From contig JBCBAP010000007.1 of assembly GCA_038532435.1 (NCBI GenBank), positions 27,247-91,246 of the forward strand: DNA of 64,000 bases. The letters are read 5' to 3'. The translations under genes and the position numbers were made by a program. The notes under the pieces were generated by a model. The model had not been told where the DNA came from. It was given only the letters and a program-made list of their open reading frames with translations, and searched no databases. Source of the DNA: JBCBAP01 sp038532435. GTDB lineage: Bacteria; Pseudomonadota; Alphaproteobacteria; Rhodobacterales; Rhodobacteraceae. Of the stretch, positions 54,176 through 62,741 are shown piece by piece; positions within the stretch are counted from its first letter, which is position 1, and each line of letters begins with the position of its first letter.

Positions 54176-54708
54176 CACGCGGGCAGGCCGCGCACGAAAC
54201 CTCCATCCGCCCGATGGCAGAGGGGGAAATTGACGCGGTGGCCGCGCTATGGTCCGCGGGCTGGCACGATGGCCATGCGGGCCTCGTGCCCGAAACGCTC
54301 ACGCGGCTCCGGACGCTGGAGAGCTTTCGCGCGCGGATCGTGAAGGCCCGCGCGCTGACCCGTGTGGCCGTCCGCGGGGAAACGGTGCTCGGGTTTTCCA
54401 TGGTAAAAGGGGCGGAGCTCTACCAGTTCTACGTCGCGCGGGAGGCGCGGGGGACCGGCCTCGCAGGGCGCTTGATGGCGGATGCGGAGGTGCGAATCCT
54501 GGCGGCGGGTCACACCATCGCGTTTCTCAACTGCGCCATCGGGAACGAACGGGCAGCGGGTTTCTATCGCAAGGCCGGATGGTCGCTGGCAGGATCCGAG
54601 CCCGCAACGGTCGACACCAGCGAGGGACCCTTCGAGATGTCGATCTGGCGGTTCGAGAAGCGGCTCGCGACGCCGGAGGTCACGACACCTCCAGATCGAA
54701 CACCATAA
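54172..54708 (+). CDS. GNAT family N-acetyltransferase
   Basis: 178 aa. The acetyl-CoA binding motif A is VAREARGTGLAGRLMADAE (pattern R-x-x-G-x-G/A), followed by NCAIGNERAAGFYRKAGW, the usual GNAT ending. GTG at 54172 overlaps the lipoprotein stop by 4 bp. Acceptor unknown. Its 3' end overlaps the convergent dabb gene by 29 bp. Confidence 0.82.
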   Translation: MTRGQAAHETSIRPMAEGEIDAVAALWSAGWHDGHAGLVPETLTRLRTLESFRARIVKARALTRVAVRGETVLGFSMVKGAELYQFYVAREARGTGLAGRLMADAEVRILAAGHTIAFLNCAIGNERAAGFYRKAGWSLAGSEPATVDTSEGPFEMSIWRFEKRLATPEVTTPPDRTP

Positions 54709-54991
54709 TCCCGTCGGCTCCTCCAACGCAGAGCGCGCAAAGCCGCCCGCCAAGAGCCACATGGGTGGGATCAACCGCATAGGCCTCAAGCGCCGCACGA
54801 TCCCGGAACCGGATGATGAAACCGTGGCCAAACCCTTCCGACTTCCCCTCGAAATCGCGGTTCGGACCGACCTCCACCGACTGAACTCCGGAGAGCCCCT
54901 GGGCGAAGCGGGCGAGCGACTCCAGCACGTCAACGATGTCATCCGGAGGCGCGTCCGGCAGGAAACGGCAAAAGACGCAATGCACGATCAT
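54680..54991 (-). CDS. Dabb (stress-responsive A/B barrel) domain protein
   Basis: 103 aa. Single dabb domain: VHCVFCRFLPDA, GVQSVEVGPNRDFEGKSEGF, HGFIIRFRDRAALEAY and DPTHVALGG. These proteins form small dimers and sometimes act as cyclases or binding proteins; function here is unknown. The ATG at 54991 overlaps the stop of the hydrolase gene (ATGA), so the two are coupled. Confidence 0.82.
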   Translation of the reverse strand: MIVHCVFCRFLPDAPPDDIVDVLESLARFAQGLSGVQSVEVGPNRDFEGKSEGFGHGFIIRFRDRAALEAYAVDPTHVALGGRLCALCVGGADGIMVFDLEVS

Positions 54992-56007
54992 GGCAGGCTC
55001 CCCTCAGTCTGTGCCCGGATCCAGTTTGCCATACGATCTATGGCTCCGGGTGCATAAGCGTCCCGCCCCATCAGCGCGAAACGGACCATGGCGGCCGTGG
55101 GCCACTGTTCCACCAGTTGGTAGTTGAAATGGGCCGCGCGCAACAGGGCGTGGGTGGCGTGGGGCAGAACCGCCACCTCCCCGCGGGGTGCGAGCGTGCC
55201 ATAGAGGGCCGCGTTCTTCGCCGCATTCACGTTGAGGTCCTCCGCCCCCCAGAGCGCCAGCAGCGGGCCCTGAAGCGCCTCAACGTCCGCTGACGCGTCC
55301 GCATCGTAGATCCGGCGGACGAAGGCCGCGCGCTCCGGTTCCATGTCCGTGGGCAGGGTTCCCGTCGCTCCGCCGGCGAAGGCACGGTCACTCTCGGCAA
55401 GGTTTGCCGCGACCGCGCCCGGGATCTGCGCGGGCGGCATCCCCTCCCGCTCCAGCCGCCGACGCGTGAAGTACGCACCCTGCTCCCGCAGGTTCACGGC
55501 AACGCCAACGAGCACCGTGAAACGCGGGGTGGTCGCCTGAGTTGCCGCAGGGACGACCCAGCCCGCCTGAGAAAAGCCCAGAAATCCGAGCCGATCGGCA
55601 GCAATGCCGACCTCGTCGCGCAGGTAGCTGTGAGCCGCGACTGTCTCCGCAATGCGGCGGTCGAAAGACTGGTCGAGCCAGTTGCCCGTGCTCCCACCCA
55701 CACCGGGTTTGTCCCAGGTGAAGACGCCGATTCCCCGGTCCACCAGCGCATTGATCAGCGGCAGATAGCCCGCGTTTCCCCACCTGTCCTGTGGCCCGTC
55801 GCCATGGACGATCAAGGCAACCGGCCCGTCAGCAACCGCGTTTGGCAGGATCAGCGTCCCCGCATAGGTTACGCCGTCCGCCCCGAACTGGTGGGCGGAG
55901 ACACCCTGCCCCGCCGGTATCTCGAGATCGGAGAGACGGTCGAGCAACCACTGGGTCCCGAACCCCAGAAGAACGCATGCGAACACTCCGATGATCCAGC
56001 GTCGCAT
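54988..56007 (-). CDS. Membrane-anchored alpha/beta hydrolase
   Basis: 339 aa. An N-terminal hydrophobic segment (WIIGVFACVLLGFGTQWLL) acts as signal anchor. The hydrolase fold is shown by IVHGDGPQDRWG (oxyanion), nucleophile elbow GFSQAGW, acid Asp in WGAEDLNV and base His in LPHATHALL. Probably a periplasmic esterase or peptidase-like enzyme; substrate unknown. Coupled to the dabb gene downstream and 48 bp after fdhA. Confidence 0.8.
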   Translation of the reverse strand: MRRWIIGVFACVLLGFGTQWLLDRLSDLEIPAGQGVSAHQFGADGVTYAGTLILPNAVADGPVALIVHGDGPQDRWGNAGYLPLINALVDRGIGVFTWDKPGVGGSTGNWLDQSFDRRIAETVAAHSYLRDEVGIAADRLGFLGFSQAGWVVPAATQATTPRFTVLVGVAVNLREQGAYFTRRRLEREGMPPAQIPGAVAANLAESDRAFAGGATGTLPTDMEPERAAFVRRIYDADASADVEALQGPLLALWGAEDLNVNAAKNAALYGTLAPRGEVAVLPHATHALLRAAHFNYQLVEQWPTAAMVRFALMGRDAYAPGAIDRMANWIRAQTEGSLP

Positions 56008-56055
56008 GGGTCCCCCGGAGGCTCGGTGGTTCAGCGTCCGGTGACGCCCGACAGG

Positions 56056-58836
56056 TTACTCCGCTGCCAATGCACCGGCAGCGGGTTCAACCCGGCAGGC
56101 GGAGAACTTGAATTCCGGGATCTTGCCGAACGGGTCGAGCTGCGGGTTGGTCAGCGTGTTTGCCGCCGCCTCCACATAGGCAAAGGGGATGAAGACCATA
56201 TCCTCGGCCACCGCACGGTCCGCGCGCGCCATGATCTCGATCTCCCCCCGTCGGGTCGTCACCCGGATCGTGTCGCCCGGGGTGACGCCCATGGCCCGCA
56301 GGGTGCGCGGGTGGAGCGAGGCGTTCGCCTCCGGTTCGAGCGCGTCGAGCGTGCCGGACCGGCGGGTCATGGAGCCCGTATGCCAGTGTTCCAGCTGCCG
56401 TCCGGTCGTCAGGATCATCGGGAAGGTTTCGTCAGGCAGCTCCGCCGGTGGCGTGACCCGCGCTGGCGTGAACTTCGCCCGGCCCGCCCGGCGCGGAAAC
56501 CCGTCGCCGAACACCACCGCCTGCCCCGGATCGTCATTGCTGAGGCACGGATAGGTCACCGCGTTCTCGTTCTCAAGCCGCTTCCACGTGATGTGGTGGA
56601 GGGAGCGCATGGACATCTTCATCTCGTCGAAGACTTCGCGCGGGTCGTCATAGTCCCAGTCGAGGCCTACGCGGTTCGCCAGATCGACGATAATCGCCCA
56701 ATCCTCCCGCGCCTCGCCCGGTGCATCGACAGCCTTGCGGCCCATCTGCACCTGACGGTTGGTGTTGGTGACGGTCCCCGTCTTCTCCGGCCACGCGGCG
56801 GCGGGCAGGATCACGTCGGCGAAATTCGCGGTCTCCGTCAGGAAGATGTCCTGCACCACGAGATGGTCGAGGTGGGCAAGCGCCTTGCGCGCGTGCTCCA
56901 CATCCGGGTCCGACATGGCCGGGTTTTCACCGAGGATATACATCCCCTTGATCTCACCCCGATACATCGCGTCGATGATCTCGACCACCGTGAGGCCGGG
57001 CTGGGGCTCGATCTCCGTCCCCTTCCAGATATGACGGAAGAGCTCGCGCACCTCCTGATCCGCGACGGACTGGTAGTCGGGCAGCACCTGCGGGATGAGC
57101 CCCGCGTCGGACGCGCCCTGCACGTTGTTCTGACCGCGAAGCGGGTGGAGCCCGGTGCCCGGCCGCCCCACATGACCGCAAAGAAGCGCGAGGGAGATCA
57201 GACAGCGCGCATTGTCCGTGCCATGGATATGCTGGCTGACGCCCATGCCCCAGAAGATCATGCCCGCGGTAGACCGCGCGAACGTGCGTGCCACGGTGCG
57301 CAGCGTCTCCGCATCGATGCCGCACAGCTCCGACATACGCTCCGGCGGGAAGGCGCGGATGTGCTCGCGGAACTCGAAGAAGCCTTCGGTAAAGCCCTCG
57401 ATATACTGCCGGTCGTAGAGCTTCTCTTCCACGATCACGTTCATGATCGCGTTGAGCATGGCAACGTCCGTCCCGGGTCGGAACTGGAGCATGTGGGTCG
57501 CGTGACGCTTAAGCCCCTGCCCCCGCGGGTCCATTACGATGAGCTCTCCGCCCCGCTTCGCGAACTGCTTGAAGTAGGTCGCGGCGACGGGGTGGTTCTC
57601 CGTCGGGTTGGAGCCGATGACAATCGCCACATCGGCATTTTCGATCTCGTTGAACGTCGCGGTGACAGCGCCGGAGCCCACATTCTCCATGAGCGCCGCG
57701 ACGGAGGAGGCGTGGCAGAGCCGGGTGCAATGGTCCACGTTGTTGTGCTTGAAGCCCTGACGGATCAGCTTCTGGAAAAGATAGGCCTCTTCGTTGGAGC
57801 ATTTCGCGGAGCCAAAACCGGCCACCGACTTGCCGCCATAGTAGCTGCGCAGGTCCACCAGCCCCTTGGCGGCAACGTCCAGCGCCTCGTCCCAGCTCGC
57901 CTCGCGGAAATGGGTCCAGGGATTGTTCGGATCGACGTTCAGCCCCTTCTCCGGCGCGTCCGCACGGCGGATCAGCGGCTTGGTCAGACGGTGCTTGTGA
58001 TCGATATAGTCGAACCCAAAGCGGCCCTTTACGCAGAGACGCTGTTCGTTCGCCGGACCGTCCACGCCGTCGACCCACGCGATCTTGTCATCCTTGATCT
58101 TGAAGCTGAGCTGGCAACCGACGCCGCAGTAGGGGCAGACCGACTTCACCTCGCGGTCGAAATCCTGGCTGTCTCCGACCTGCGCCTCATCGACGGCGGC
58201 GGCAGGCATCAGTGCGCCGGTCGGGCAGGCCTGCACACATTCGCCGCACGCAACGCAGGAAGAGGCACCCATGGGGTCGTTGAAATCGAAGACGATCTCC
58301 GCATCGCGTCCGCGCCCGGCCATGCCGATGACGTCGTTCACCTGTACTTCGCGGCAGGCCCGGACGCAGAGGTTGCAGTGGATGCAGGCGTCCAGATTGA
58401 CCTTCATCGCCACGTGGCTGTCGTCGAGCAGCGGGATCCGGTCCGGTTCGACGGAAGGGAAGCGGCTGTCGGAGACACCCTGCATGTCCGCCATGTCCCA
58501 GAACTGGGACGATTTGTCGTGGGCGCTCTCCCGCTCCGGCTGGTCAGCGACGAGCAGTTCCATCACCATCTTGCGCGCCTTGTCAGCACGCTCGGAACCC
58601 GTGTGCACAACCATGCCTTCGGTCGGCATGCGCACGCAGGAGGCCGCGAGCGTGCGCTCCCCTTCCACTTCGACCATGCAGGCCCGGCAGTTCCCGTCAG
58701 AACGATAGCCCGGCTCGTCCGCATGACACAGGTGCGGGATGCGCGTTCCCTCACGCTTTGCCACCTCCCAGATCGACTCGTCCGGGGTCGCCTCGACTTC
58801 GCGACCATCGAGGGTGAACTTCACTGTGTCGGCCAT
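56056..58836 (-). CDS. fdhA: Formate dehydrogenase alpha subunit (molybdopterin, cysteine type)
   Basis: 926 aa, FdsA-like. N-terminal 2Fe-2S domain (HLCHADEPG, GNCRACMVEVEG), then CIHCNLCVRACREVQ and CVACGECVQACP for 4Fe-4S clusters, CPYCGVGCQL for the cluster of the catalytic domain, and the active-site Cys in CTRLCHASSVA. The rest is the bis-MGD molybdenum or tungsten domain. It should oxidise formate to CO2. The beta, gamma and delta genes and fdhD are not adjacent, unlike the usual fdsGBACD operon. The ATG at 58836 is preferred; its ribosome site (TTGAGGA) is rather distant. Confidence 0.92.
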   Translation of the reverse strand: MADTVKFTLDGREVEATPDESIWEVAKREGTRIPHLCHADEPGYRSDGNCRACMVEVEGERTLAASCVRMPTEGMVVHTGSERADKARKMVMELLVADQPERESAHDKSSQFWDMADMQGVSDSRFPSVEPDRIPLLDDSHVAMKVNLDACIHCNLCVRACREVQVNDVIGMAGRGRDAEIVFDFNDPMGASSCVACGECVQACPTGALMPAAAVDEAQVGDSQDFDREVKSVCPYCGVGCQLSFKIKDDKIAWVDGVDGPANEQRLCVKGRFGFDYIDHKHRLTKPLIRRADAPEKGLNVDPNNPWTHFREASWDEALDVAAKGLVDLRSYYGGKSVAGFGSAKCSNEEAYLFQKLIRQGFKHNNVDHCTRLCHASSVAALMENVGSGAVTATFNEIENADVAIVIGSNPTENHPVAATYFKQFAKRGGELIVMDPRGQGLKRHATHMLQFRPGTDVAMLNAIMNVIVEEKLYDRQYIEGFTEGFFEFREHIRAFPPERMSELCGIDAETLRTVARTFARSTAGMIFWGMGVSQHIHGTDNARCLISLALLCGHVGRPGTGLHPLRGQNNVQGASDAGLIPQVLPDYQSVADQEVRELFRHIWKGTEIEPQPGLTVVEIIDAMYRGEIKGMYILGENPAMSDPDVEHARKALAHLDHLVVQDIFLTETANFADVILPAAAWPEKTGTVTNTNRQVQMGRKAVDAPGEAREDWAIIVDLANRVGLDWDYDDPREVFDEMKMSMRSLHHITWKRLENENAVTYPCLSNDDPGQAVVFGDGFPRRAGRAKFTPARVTPPAELPDETFPMILTTGRQLEHWHTGSMTRRSGTLDALEPEANASLHPRTLRAMGVTPGDTIRVTTRRGEIEIMARADRAVAEDMVFIPFAYVEAAANTLTNPQLDPFGKIPEFKFSACRVEPAAGALAAE

Positions 58837-59183
58837 GGCACGCTGTGTCCTCAATCATTCGACCAGCAGACTAAACCATGCGCATGGGTTTGGGGAAATT
58901 CGAGAAACGACCGGCGAGGTCGAATTCGCGCCGGATCGGGTTTCCGATGGGAAAACTGTGCCCGGTTGTGGGACCTTGAGTTGGCGGGATCTGCGAGATG
59001 CGGAGCGGCGCGCGACGTGCTGAAAGCCGTCGGAATGAACACCCGCGCTGAACGTCGGGAGTAGGCGCTCGGCTTCGGGCAGTTCGGAGGGATCATCGGA
59101 TTTAGGGACCGCCGGCGAGTTCAAGGCCTCGGAGATGCGGTCTCGCCGGCGTTGGCTTACGGCCTCACCACCGCGCCAGCCGC
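58837..59183. other. Non-coding interval upstream of fdhA
   Basis: About 347 bp between fdhA and the small conserved-looking gene on the same strand. It should hold the fdhA promoter. No convincing frame, RNA gene or strong palindrome was seen. Confidence 0.45.
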
Positions 59184-59426
59184 CTAGCCGAAGAGGCGCG
59201 GCTTGAGCTTCAGAAGGGTTTCGCACGTCTCCCGGCTCGCAATTCGCCCCGCATTCACGGCACTCTCGATCGCGCTTGCCTGCACCAGCATACCGATAAG
59301 TTCCGGATGTGCGGCAGCGTAGCCGTCACCAAATTCCTCATCGATGGCGGCAATCGCTTCACGCAGGTAGTGCGCGGCGGCGGAGGGGGCGGTTGCTTTG
59401 GTCGTGTCGAGCATGGTCGGAGACAT
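59184..59426 (-). CDS. Small hypothetical protein
   Basis: 80 aa from the ATG at 59426; another ATG four codons later is possible. Mostly helical: HYLREAIAAIDEEFGDGYAA then ELIGMLVQASAIESAVNAGR and a C-terminal CETLLKLKPRLFG. No family recognised. It lies 27 bp after the GST gene in the same direction, so probably in that operon. Confidence 0.6.
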   Translation of the reverse strand: MSPTMLDTTKATAPSAAAHYLREAIAAIDEEFGDGYAAAHPELIGMLVQASAIESAVNAGRIASRETCETLLKLKPRLFG

Positions 59427-59453
59427 GGGCCGCCCCGTCCGTTTGGCAAGGGG

Positions 59454-60059
59454 TCACTGCGGCTGGGTGCTGAGCATCGCCGGGCGCTTGGCAAACGCGT
59501 CGTACCAAGTTGCGAGGCCCGGATGGCCGCCCCGCCAGTCCCAATCCGGCATACGGAAGTCAAGATAGCCGAGCGCCGCGGCAACCCCGAGCACACCCAT
59601 GTCGACTGGCCCGGCCAGATGGGACAGCCAGCGCGCCTCCAGCGCCTGCAACGCGCGGGAGATCTTGTCCCTTTGCGCCGAAACCCAGGCGTCGGAGCGT
59701 TCACCTTCCTCCCGGCAGCGCCCCTCATAGATGACGAGCACGGCGGCCTCCATCATCCCGTCCGCCGTCGCCTCCAGCGTCAAGGTCGACCAGAGCGCGG
59801 GACCCGTCGGATAGAGCCCGCCATCCCACAAGTCATTGAGATACCGACAGATGACCCGGCTGTCATAGAGCGCGGGCATGGAGTCCTGGATAAGGCAGGG
59901 GATCTTTCCCAGCGGGTTTTCGGCGAGTGGCATGGACCCGGGCGCGACCGGATTGCCCAGCGCGGGGATGATCTCCACCAGCTCGGTCCTCTCGAGCTCT
60001 GCGATCAGAAGTTTCACCTTGCGGCAGAAAGGGGATGCCGCCCCGTCGTAAAGTTTCAT
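59454..60059 (-). CDS. Glutathione S-transferase
   Basis: 201 aa. Thioredoxin-like N-terminal domain with YDGAASPFCRKVKLLIAE (Ser/Cys-containing active region) and NPLGKIPCLIQDSMPALYDS (glutathione-binding cis-Pro and Ser), followed by the helical C-terminal domain. Resembles the bacterial YibF-like GST group. Substrate unknown. One base separates its start from the stop of the preceding small membrane-protein gene. Confidence 0.86.
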   Translation of the reverse strand: MKLYDGAASPFCRKVKLLIAELERTELVEIIPALGNPVAPGSMPLAENPLGKIPCLIQDSMPALYDSRVICRYLNDLWDGGLYPTGPALWSTLTLEATADGMMEAAVLVIYEGRCREEGERSDAWVSAQRDKISRALQALEARWLSHLAGPVDMGVLGVAAALGYLDFRMPDWDWRGGHPGLATWYDAFAKRPAMLSTQPQ

Positions 60060-60060
60060 G

Positions 60061-60351
60061 TCAGGCCCGCTGCGGCAGTCTGGTCAGCCGGAACCGCCCG
60101 AGCGCCCTGGCGTCGACCCGGAACCCCGGGCCATCGGCACCGAAACGGACATCCCGCGTCCAAGCGACATGGCCGTCGCCGCGCATGCCGTCCGCGGTCT
60201 TGCCCGCATCCGCGGCAAGACCTTCAGGCAGGTCATCGAGGGTGCGTTCATGGCGCTCCGGCTGCGCCCGTGCCTGTCGACGGGAGAGTGCATAGGCCGC
60301 CCCGGCAACGGCGGCGTAGCTGAGGGCCGTGACGACGATGGGTGCGGGCAT
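60061..60351 (-). CDS. Small membrane-anchored hypothetical protein
   Basis: 96 aa. One N-terminal hydrophobic segment (APIVVTALSYAAVAGAAYAL) and a charged cytoplasmic-type tail (RRQARAQPERHERTLDDLPE...). The ATG at 60351 is chosen over the one at 60357 because AAGGAG ends immediately before the earlier ATG and at proper distance from the later. Co-directional and nearly contiguous with the GST gene. Function unknown. Confidence 0.62.
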   Translation of the reverse strand: MPAPIVVTALSYAAVAGAAYALSRRQARAQPERHERTLDDLPEGLAADAGKTADGMRGDGHVAWTRDVRFGADGPGFRVDARALGRFRLTRLPQRA

Positions 60352-60406
60352 GAACATCTCCTTCGACTGATTTACTTAGGGTCAATGTAAGTCGCGGCCG
60401 CCCCGG

Positions 60407-61015
60407 TCACAATGGCGGCTCGAGCATGAGCTGGCCGAGCGCCTCCCGCTCCGCCCCGACGCTGGCAGGGATCGCCGTTGCGGCGCCGCGCCGGGCGCCA
60501 TCCTCCTTGTTCTGGTTCAGCTTCCAGGTTCCAGCTACATCCTCGATGTGAAGCGCGACGGGAACGATCATGCGCATCATGCGCGCGATGCTCTCTTCGG
60601 TCATCTTCCCCATCGTCCAGGGGCACTTGTCGAGCGCCTCCTCGAACCGGGCGGAAAGGCGTTCGAGATGGGGGCGCAACGCCTCAACCGGCAAGACCTC
60701 GACCCGCCCGCGCAGATGCACGGCCACATAGTTCCAGGTGGGCACCTGTTCCGGAGCACCGTACCAGTCCGGCGAGACGTAGCCGTCCGGCCCCACGACG
60801 GCCAGCAACGCCGCCGCACCGTCGCAGCGCAAGATCGGGTTGGAGCGGGTCAGATGCATCTCCGCCACCGCACCGGTGTCGGACAGAATGAACGGGATGT
60901 GCGACGCCAGCGGCCCATCCGGCCCTGCAAGCGTCAGAAGTCCGAACCCCCGCTCCGCCGCGAAGGCGAGGTTGCGGGTCCGGTCGGGCTTCCGAAAGGC
61001 TGGATTGCTGTGCAT
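60407..61015 (-). CDS. PaiB family FMN-binding protein
   Basis: 202 aa. Matches the FMN-binding negative regulator family (PaiB): GFGLLTLAGPDGPLASHIPF, SNPILRCDG, VSPDWYGAPEQVPTWNYVAV and the C-terminal VAGTWKLNQNKEDG. PaiB in Bacillus is linked to repression of sporulation and protease genes; in proteobacteria it may simply be a split-barrel flavoprotein. ATG at 61015. Stands alone between the small membrane protein and yciB. Confidence 0.87.
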   Translation of the reverse strand: MHSNPAFRKPDRTRNLAFAAERGFGLLTLAGPDGPLASHIPFILSDTGAVAEMHLTRSNPILRCDGAAALLAVVGPDGYVSPDWYGAPEQVPTWNYVAVHLRGRVEVLPVEALRPHLERLSARFEEALDKCPWTMGKMTEESIARMMRMIVPVALHIEDVAGTWKLNQNKEDGARRGAATAIPASVGAEREALGQLMLEPPL

Positions 61016-61087
61016 CTGCGGCTCCTTCAGCCGTCAGATTGCAGGGCGGTTCCGACCGGTCAACGAAAGTATTGTCGGGATACGCGC

Positions 61088-61687
61088 TTAGTCTTCGTCG
61101 ACCGCATGCTTGCGGAACAGCGGAAACTGCGTGGCGATGAAGACGAAGGTCAGGATCATCTGGCCGAACGTGTCGAGCCAGACCCAGGTCGCCTCGGACA
61201 TGCCGCGCCACACGATCTCGTTGAGCACCGCCATGAAGGCGAAAAAGAGCGTGAAGTTCCGGGTGAAGAGCATCCAGCCCTCATCCGTGAGCGGCATCAT
61301 CTCGCCCATCAGGTACTTCAGATAGCTGCGCCCCTGCAGCCAGAGCCCGATGCCGAGGACGAAGGCAAAGAGGCCGTAGACGACTGTTGGGCGCATCTTC
61401 GTGAACGTGTCGTCGTTGAGCCAGACCGTGAGCCCGCCGAACACGACCACGATGATCGCGGTGAACACCGCCATGCGCGGCAGCGTCCGCGTCATCCCCC
61501 AGCTGATCGCGAGGCTCAGAAGCAGGAGCGGGACGAAGATGATGGTGGCCGCCACAACGCCAGCATACTCCGTGCCGAGGATGGTCACCGGCGCGTCGGC
61601 AAATCGCTGATAGGCGAAGAAATAGGCCACGACCGGGCCGATCTCGAGAGCCAGCTTCACGAAGGGATTGAGTTGTTTCTCAGCCAT
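61088..61687 (-). CDS. yciB: Inner membrane-spanning protein YciB / septation protein A
   Basis: 199 aa with five to six membrane helices. Family motifs LALEIGPVVAYFFAY near the start, SYLKYLMGEMMPLTDEGW and NEIVWRGMSEATWVWLDTFG are intact. Members (IspZ/YciB) affect cell envelope synthesis and division. Its ATG directly abuts the stop of the upstream EamA gene, so both are probably in one transcript, running from ftsY. Confidence 0.92.
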   Translation of the reverse strand: MAEKQLNPFVKLALEIGPVVAYFFAYQRFADAPVTILGTEYAGVVAATIIFVPLLLLSLAISWGMTRTLPRMAVFTAIIVVVFGGLTVWLNDDTFTKMRPTVVYGLFAFVLGIGLWLQGRSYLKYLMGEMMPLTDEGWMLFTRNFTLFFAFMAVLNEIVWRGMSEATWVWLDTFGQMILTFVFIATQFPLFRKHAVDED

Positions 61688-62596
61688 CTATCCGCCTACC
61701 TGTACCAAAACCGCGCCCGCAGCTATGAGCGCCATGAGGCCCGCGCGCAAGGGGCCAACGGGCTCTTTCAGGATCGCCCAGCCGATCAGGGCGGCAAAAA
61801 CCGTAGAGGTTTCCCGCAGGACGGCAGCCTCGCCCACCGCACCCAACCGTGTGGCGAGCATGGCCGCCCCGAAGCTCACGAATCCAAGGCAGCCGCCGAT
61901 CCAGCCACGGAACAGGAGCACCCGCGGATCAGGCCGGGGCGACATCCGACGCCAGCGGCGGAGGGCGATCCAGGGAAAGAGGAGCAGTCCGTCCACGACG
62001 AAGAACCACACGAGGAACTGGAACGGGTCCGGCGTCGCCCGGATCCCGTAGGCGTCATAGGTCGTGTAAATCGCGGTCATCACGCCGGTGAGGGCGGCGA
62101 AGATCAGACCCGCCTGAAGCGCCGCGCGCCCGACCGACGCGGACCGGAGGTTTACGCCCGCAAGCGCGAAGATCGCGCCTGAAAGCACCGCGACGCCGAG
62201 CCATTGCAGGGGCTCGAACTGTTCCCCGAACACGATACCCGCGAACACGACCGTGATGAGCGGCGCAAGGCCCCGGACGACCGGATAGACGACCGTGTAG
62301 GCTGCCCGCGAATAGGCCATGCCCATGAACCCCTTGTAGATCGCGTGGATCACGAACACGCCCACAAGGATGAGCGCCAATTCCGCATCCGGCAGCGGCC
62401 AGAGGAGAAGCGCAAAAGGCAACGCCATCAGTCCGTAGCTGATGTCGATCGCGCCGCGCATGAGCCACGGATCGTACCGCCCCTTTTGCAGCGCGCCGAA
62501 AAGCGCATGCGCGACTGCGGACATGAGAGCAAGACCCGCAGCCACCAGAGGTGCCGCGTCGGTGCCCTCGACGGACGCGACCCAACCGCTCAACAC
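61688..62596 (-). CDS. EamA family transporter
   Basis: 302 aa, about ten hydrophobic segments in two EamA repeats, including SRAAYTVVYPVVRGLAPLIT and GAVGEAAVLRETSTVFAALI. Exports or imports a small metabolite; cargo unknown. The GTG at 62596 is assumed; the ribosome site is weak and the true start may be a few codons later. It lies between ftsY and yciB in the same direction, a neighbourhood seen in Rhodobacterales as far as I recall. Confidence 0.83.
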   Translation of the reverse strand: MLSGWVASVEGTDAAPLVAAGLALMSAVAHALFGALQKGRYDPWLMRGAIDISYGLMALPFALLLWPLPDAELALILVGVFVIHAIYKGFMGMAYSRAAYTVVYPVVRGLAPLITVVFAGIVFGEQFEPLQWLGVAVLSGAIFALAGVNLRSASVGRAALQAGLIFAALTGVMTAIYTTYDAYGIRATPDPFQFLVWFFVVDGLLLFPWIALRRWRRMSPRPDPRVLLFRGWIGGCLGFVSFGAAMLATRLGAVGEAAVLRETSTVFAALIGWAILKEPVGPLRAGLMALIAAGAVLVQVGG

Positions 62597-62741
62597 ACGA
62601 AACGTCCCAGAAAGGTCACTGGTCCGGCTTCACCAGGGGAGATAACAGGACACAGAGCTTGCCACGCCAACCGACCCATCTTCTTTCCTCGATTGTCCCT
62701 GTCGGGGCGTCTGATTTCCGGATGTCACGGGCGGTTAGCGC

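Noticed and set aside
55630..59064. 1144-codon plus-strand frame opposite the hydrolase and formate dehydrogenase genes
   Set aside because: Very long but purely antisense to fdhA, with no recognisable domain and no ribosome site. GC-rich coding strands often leave such open shadows.
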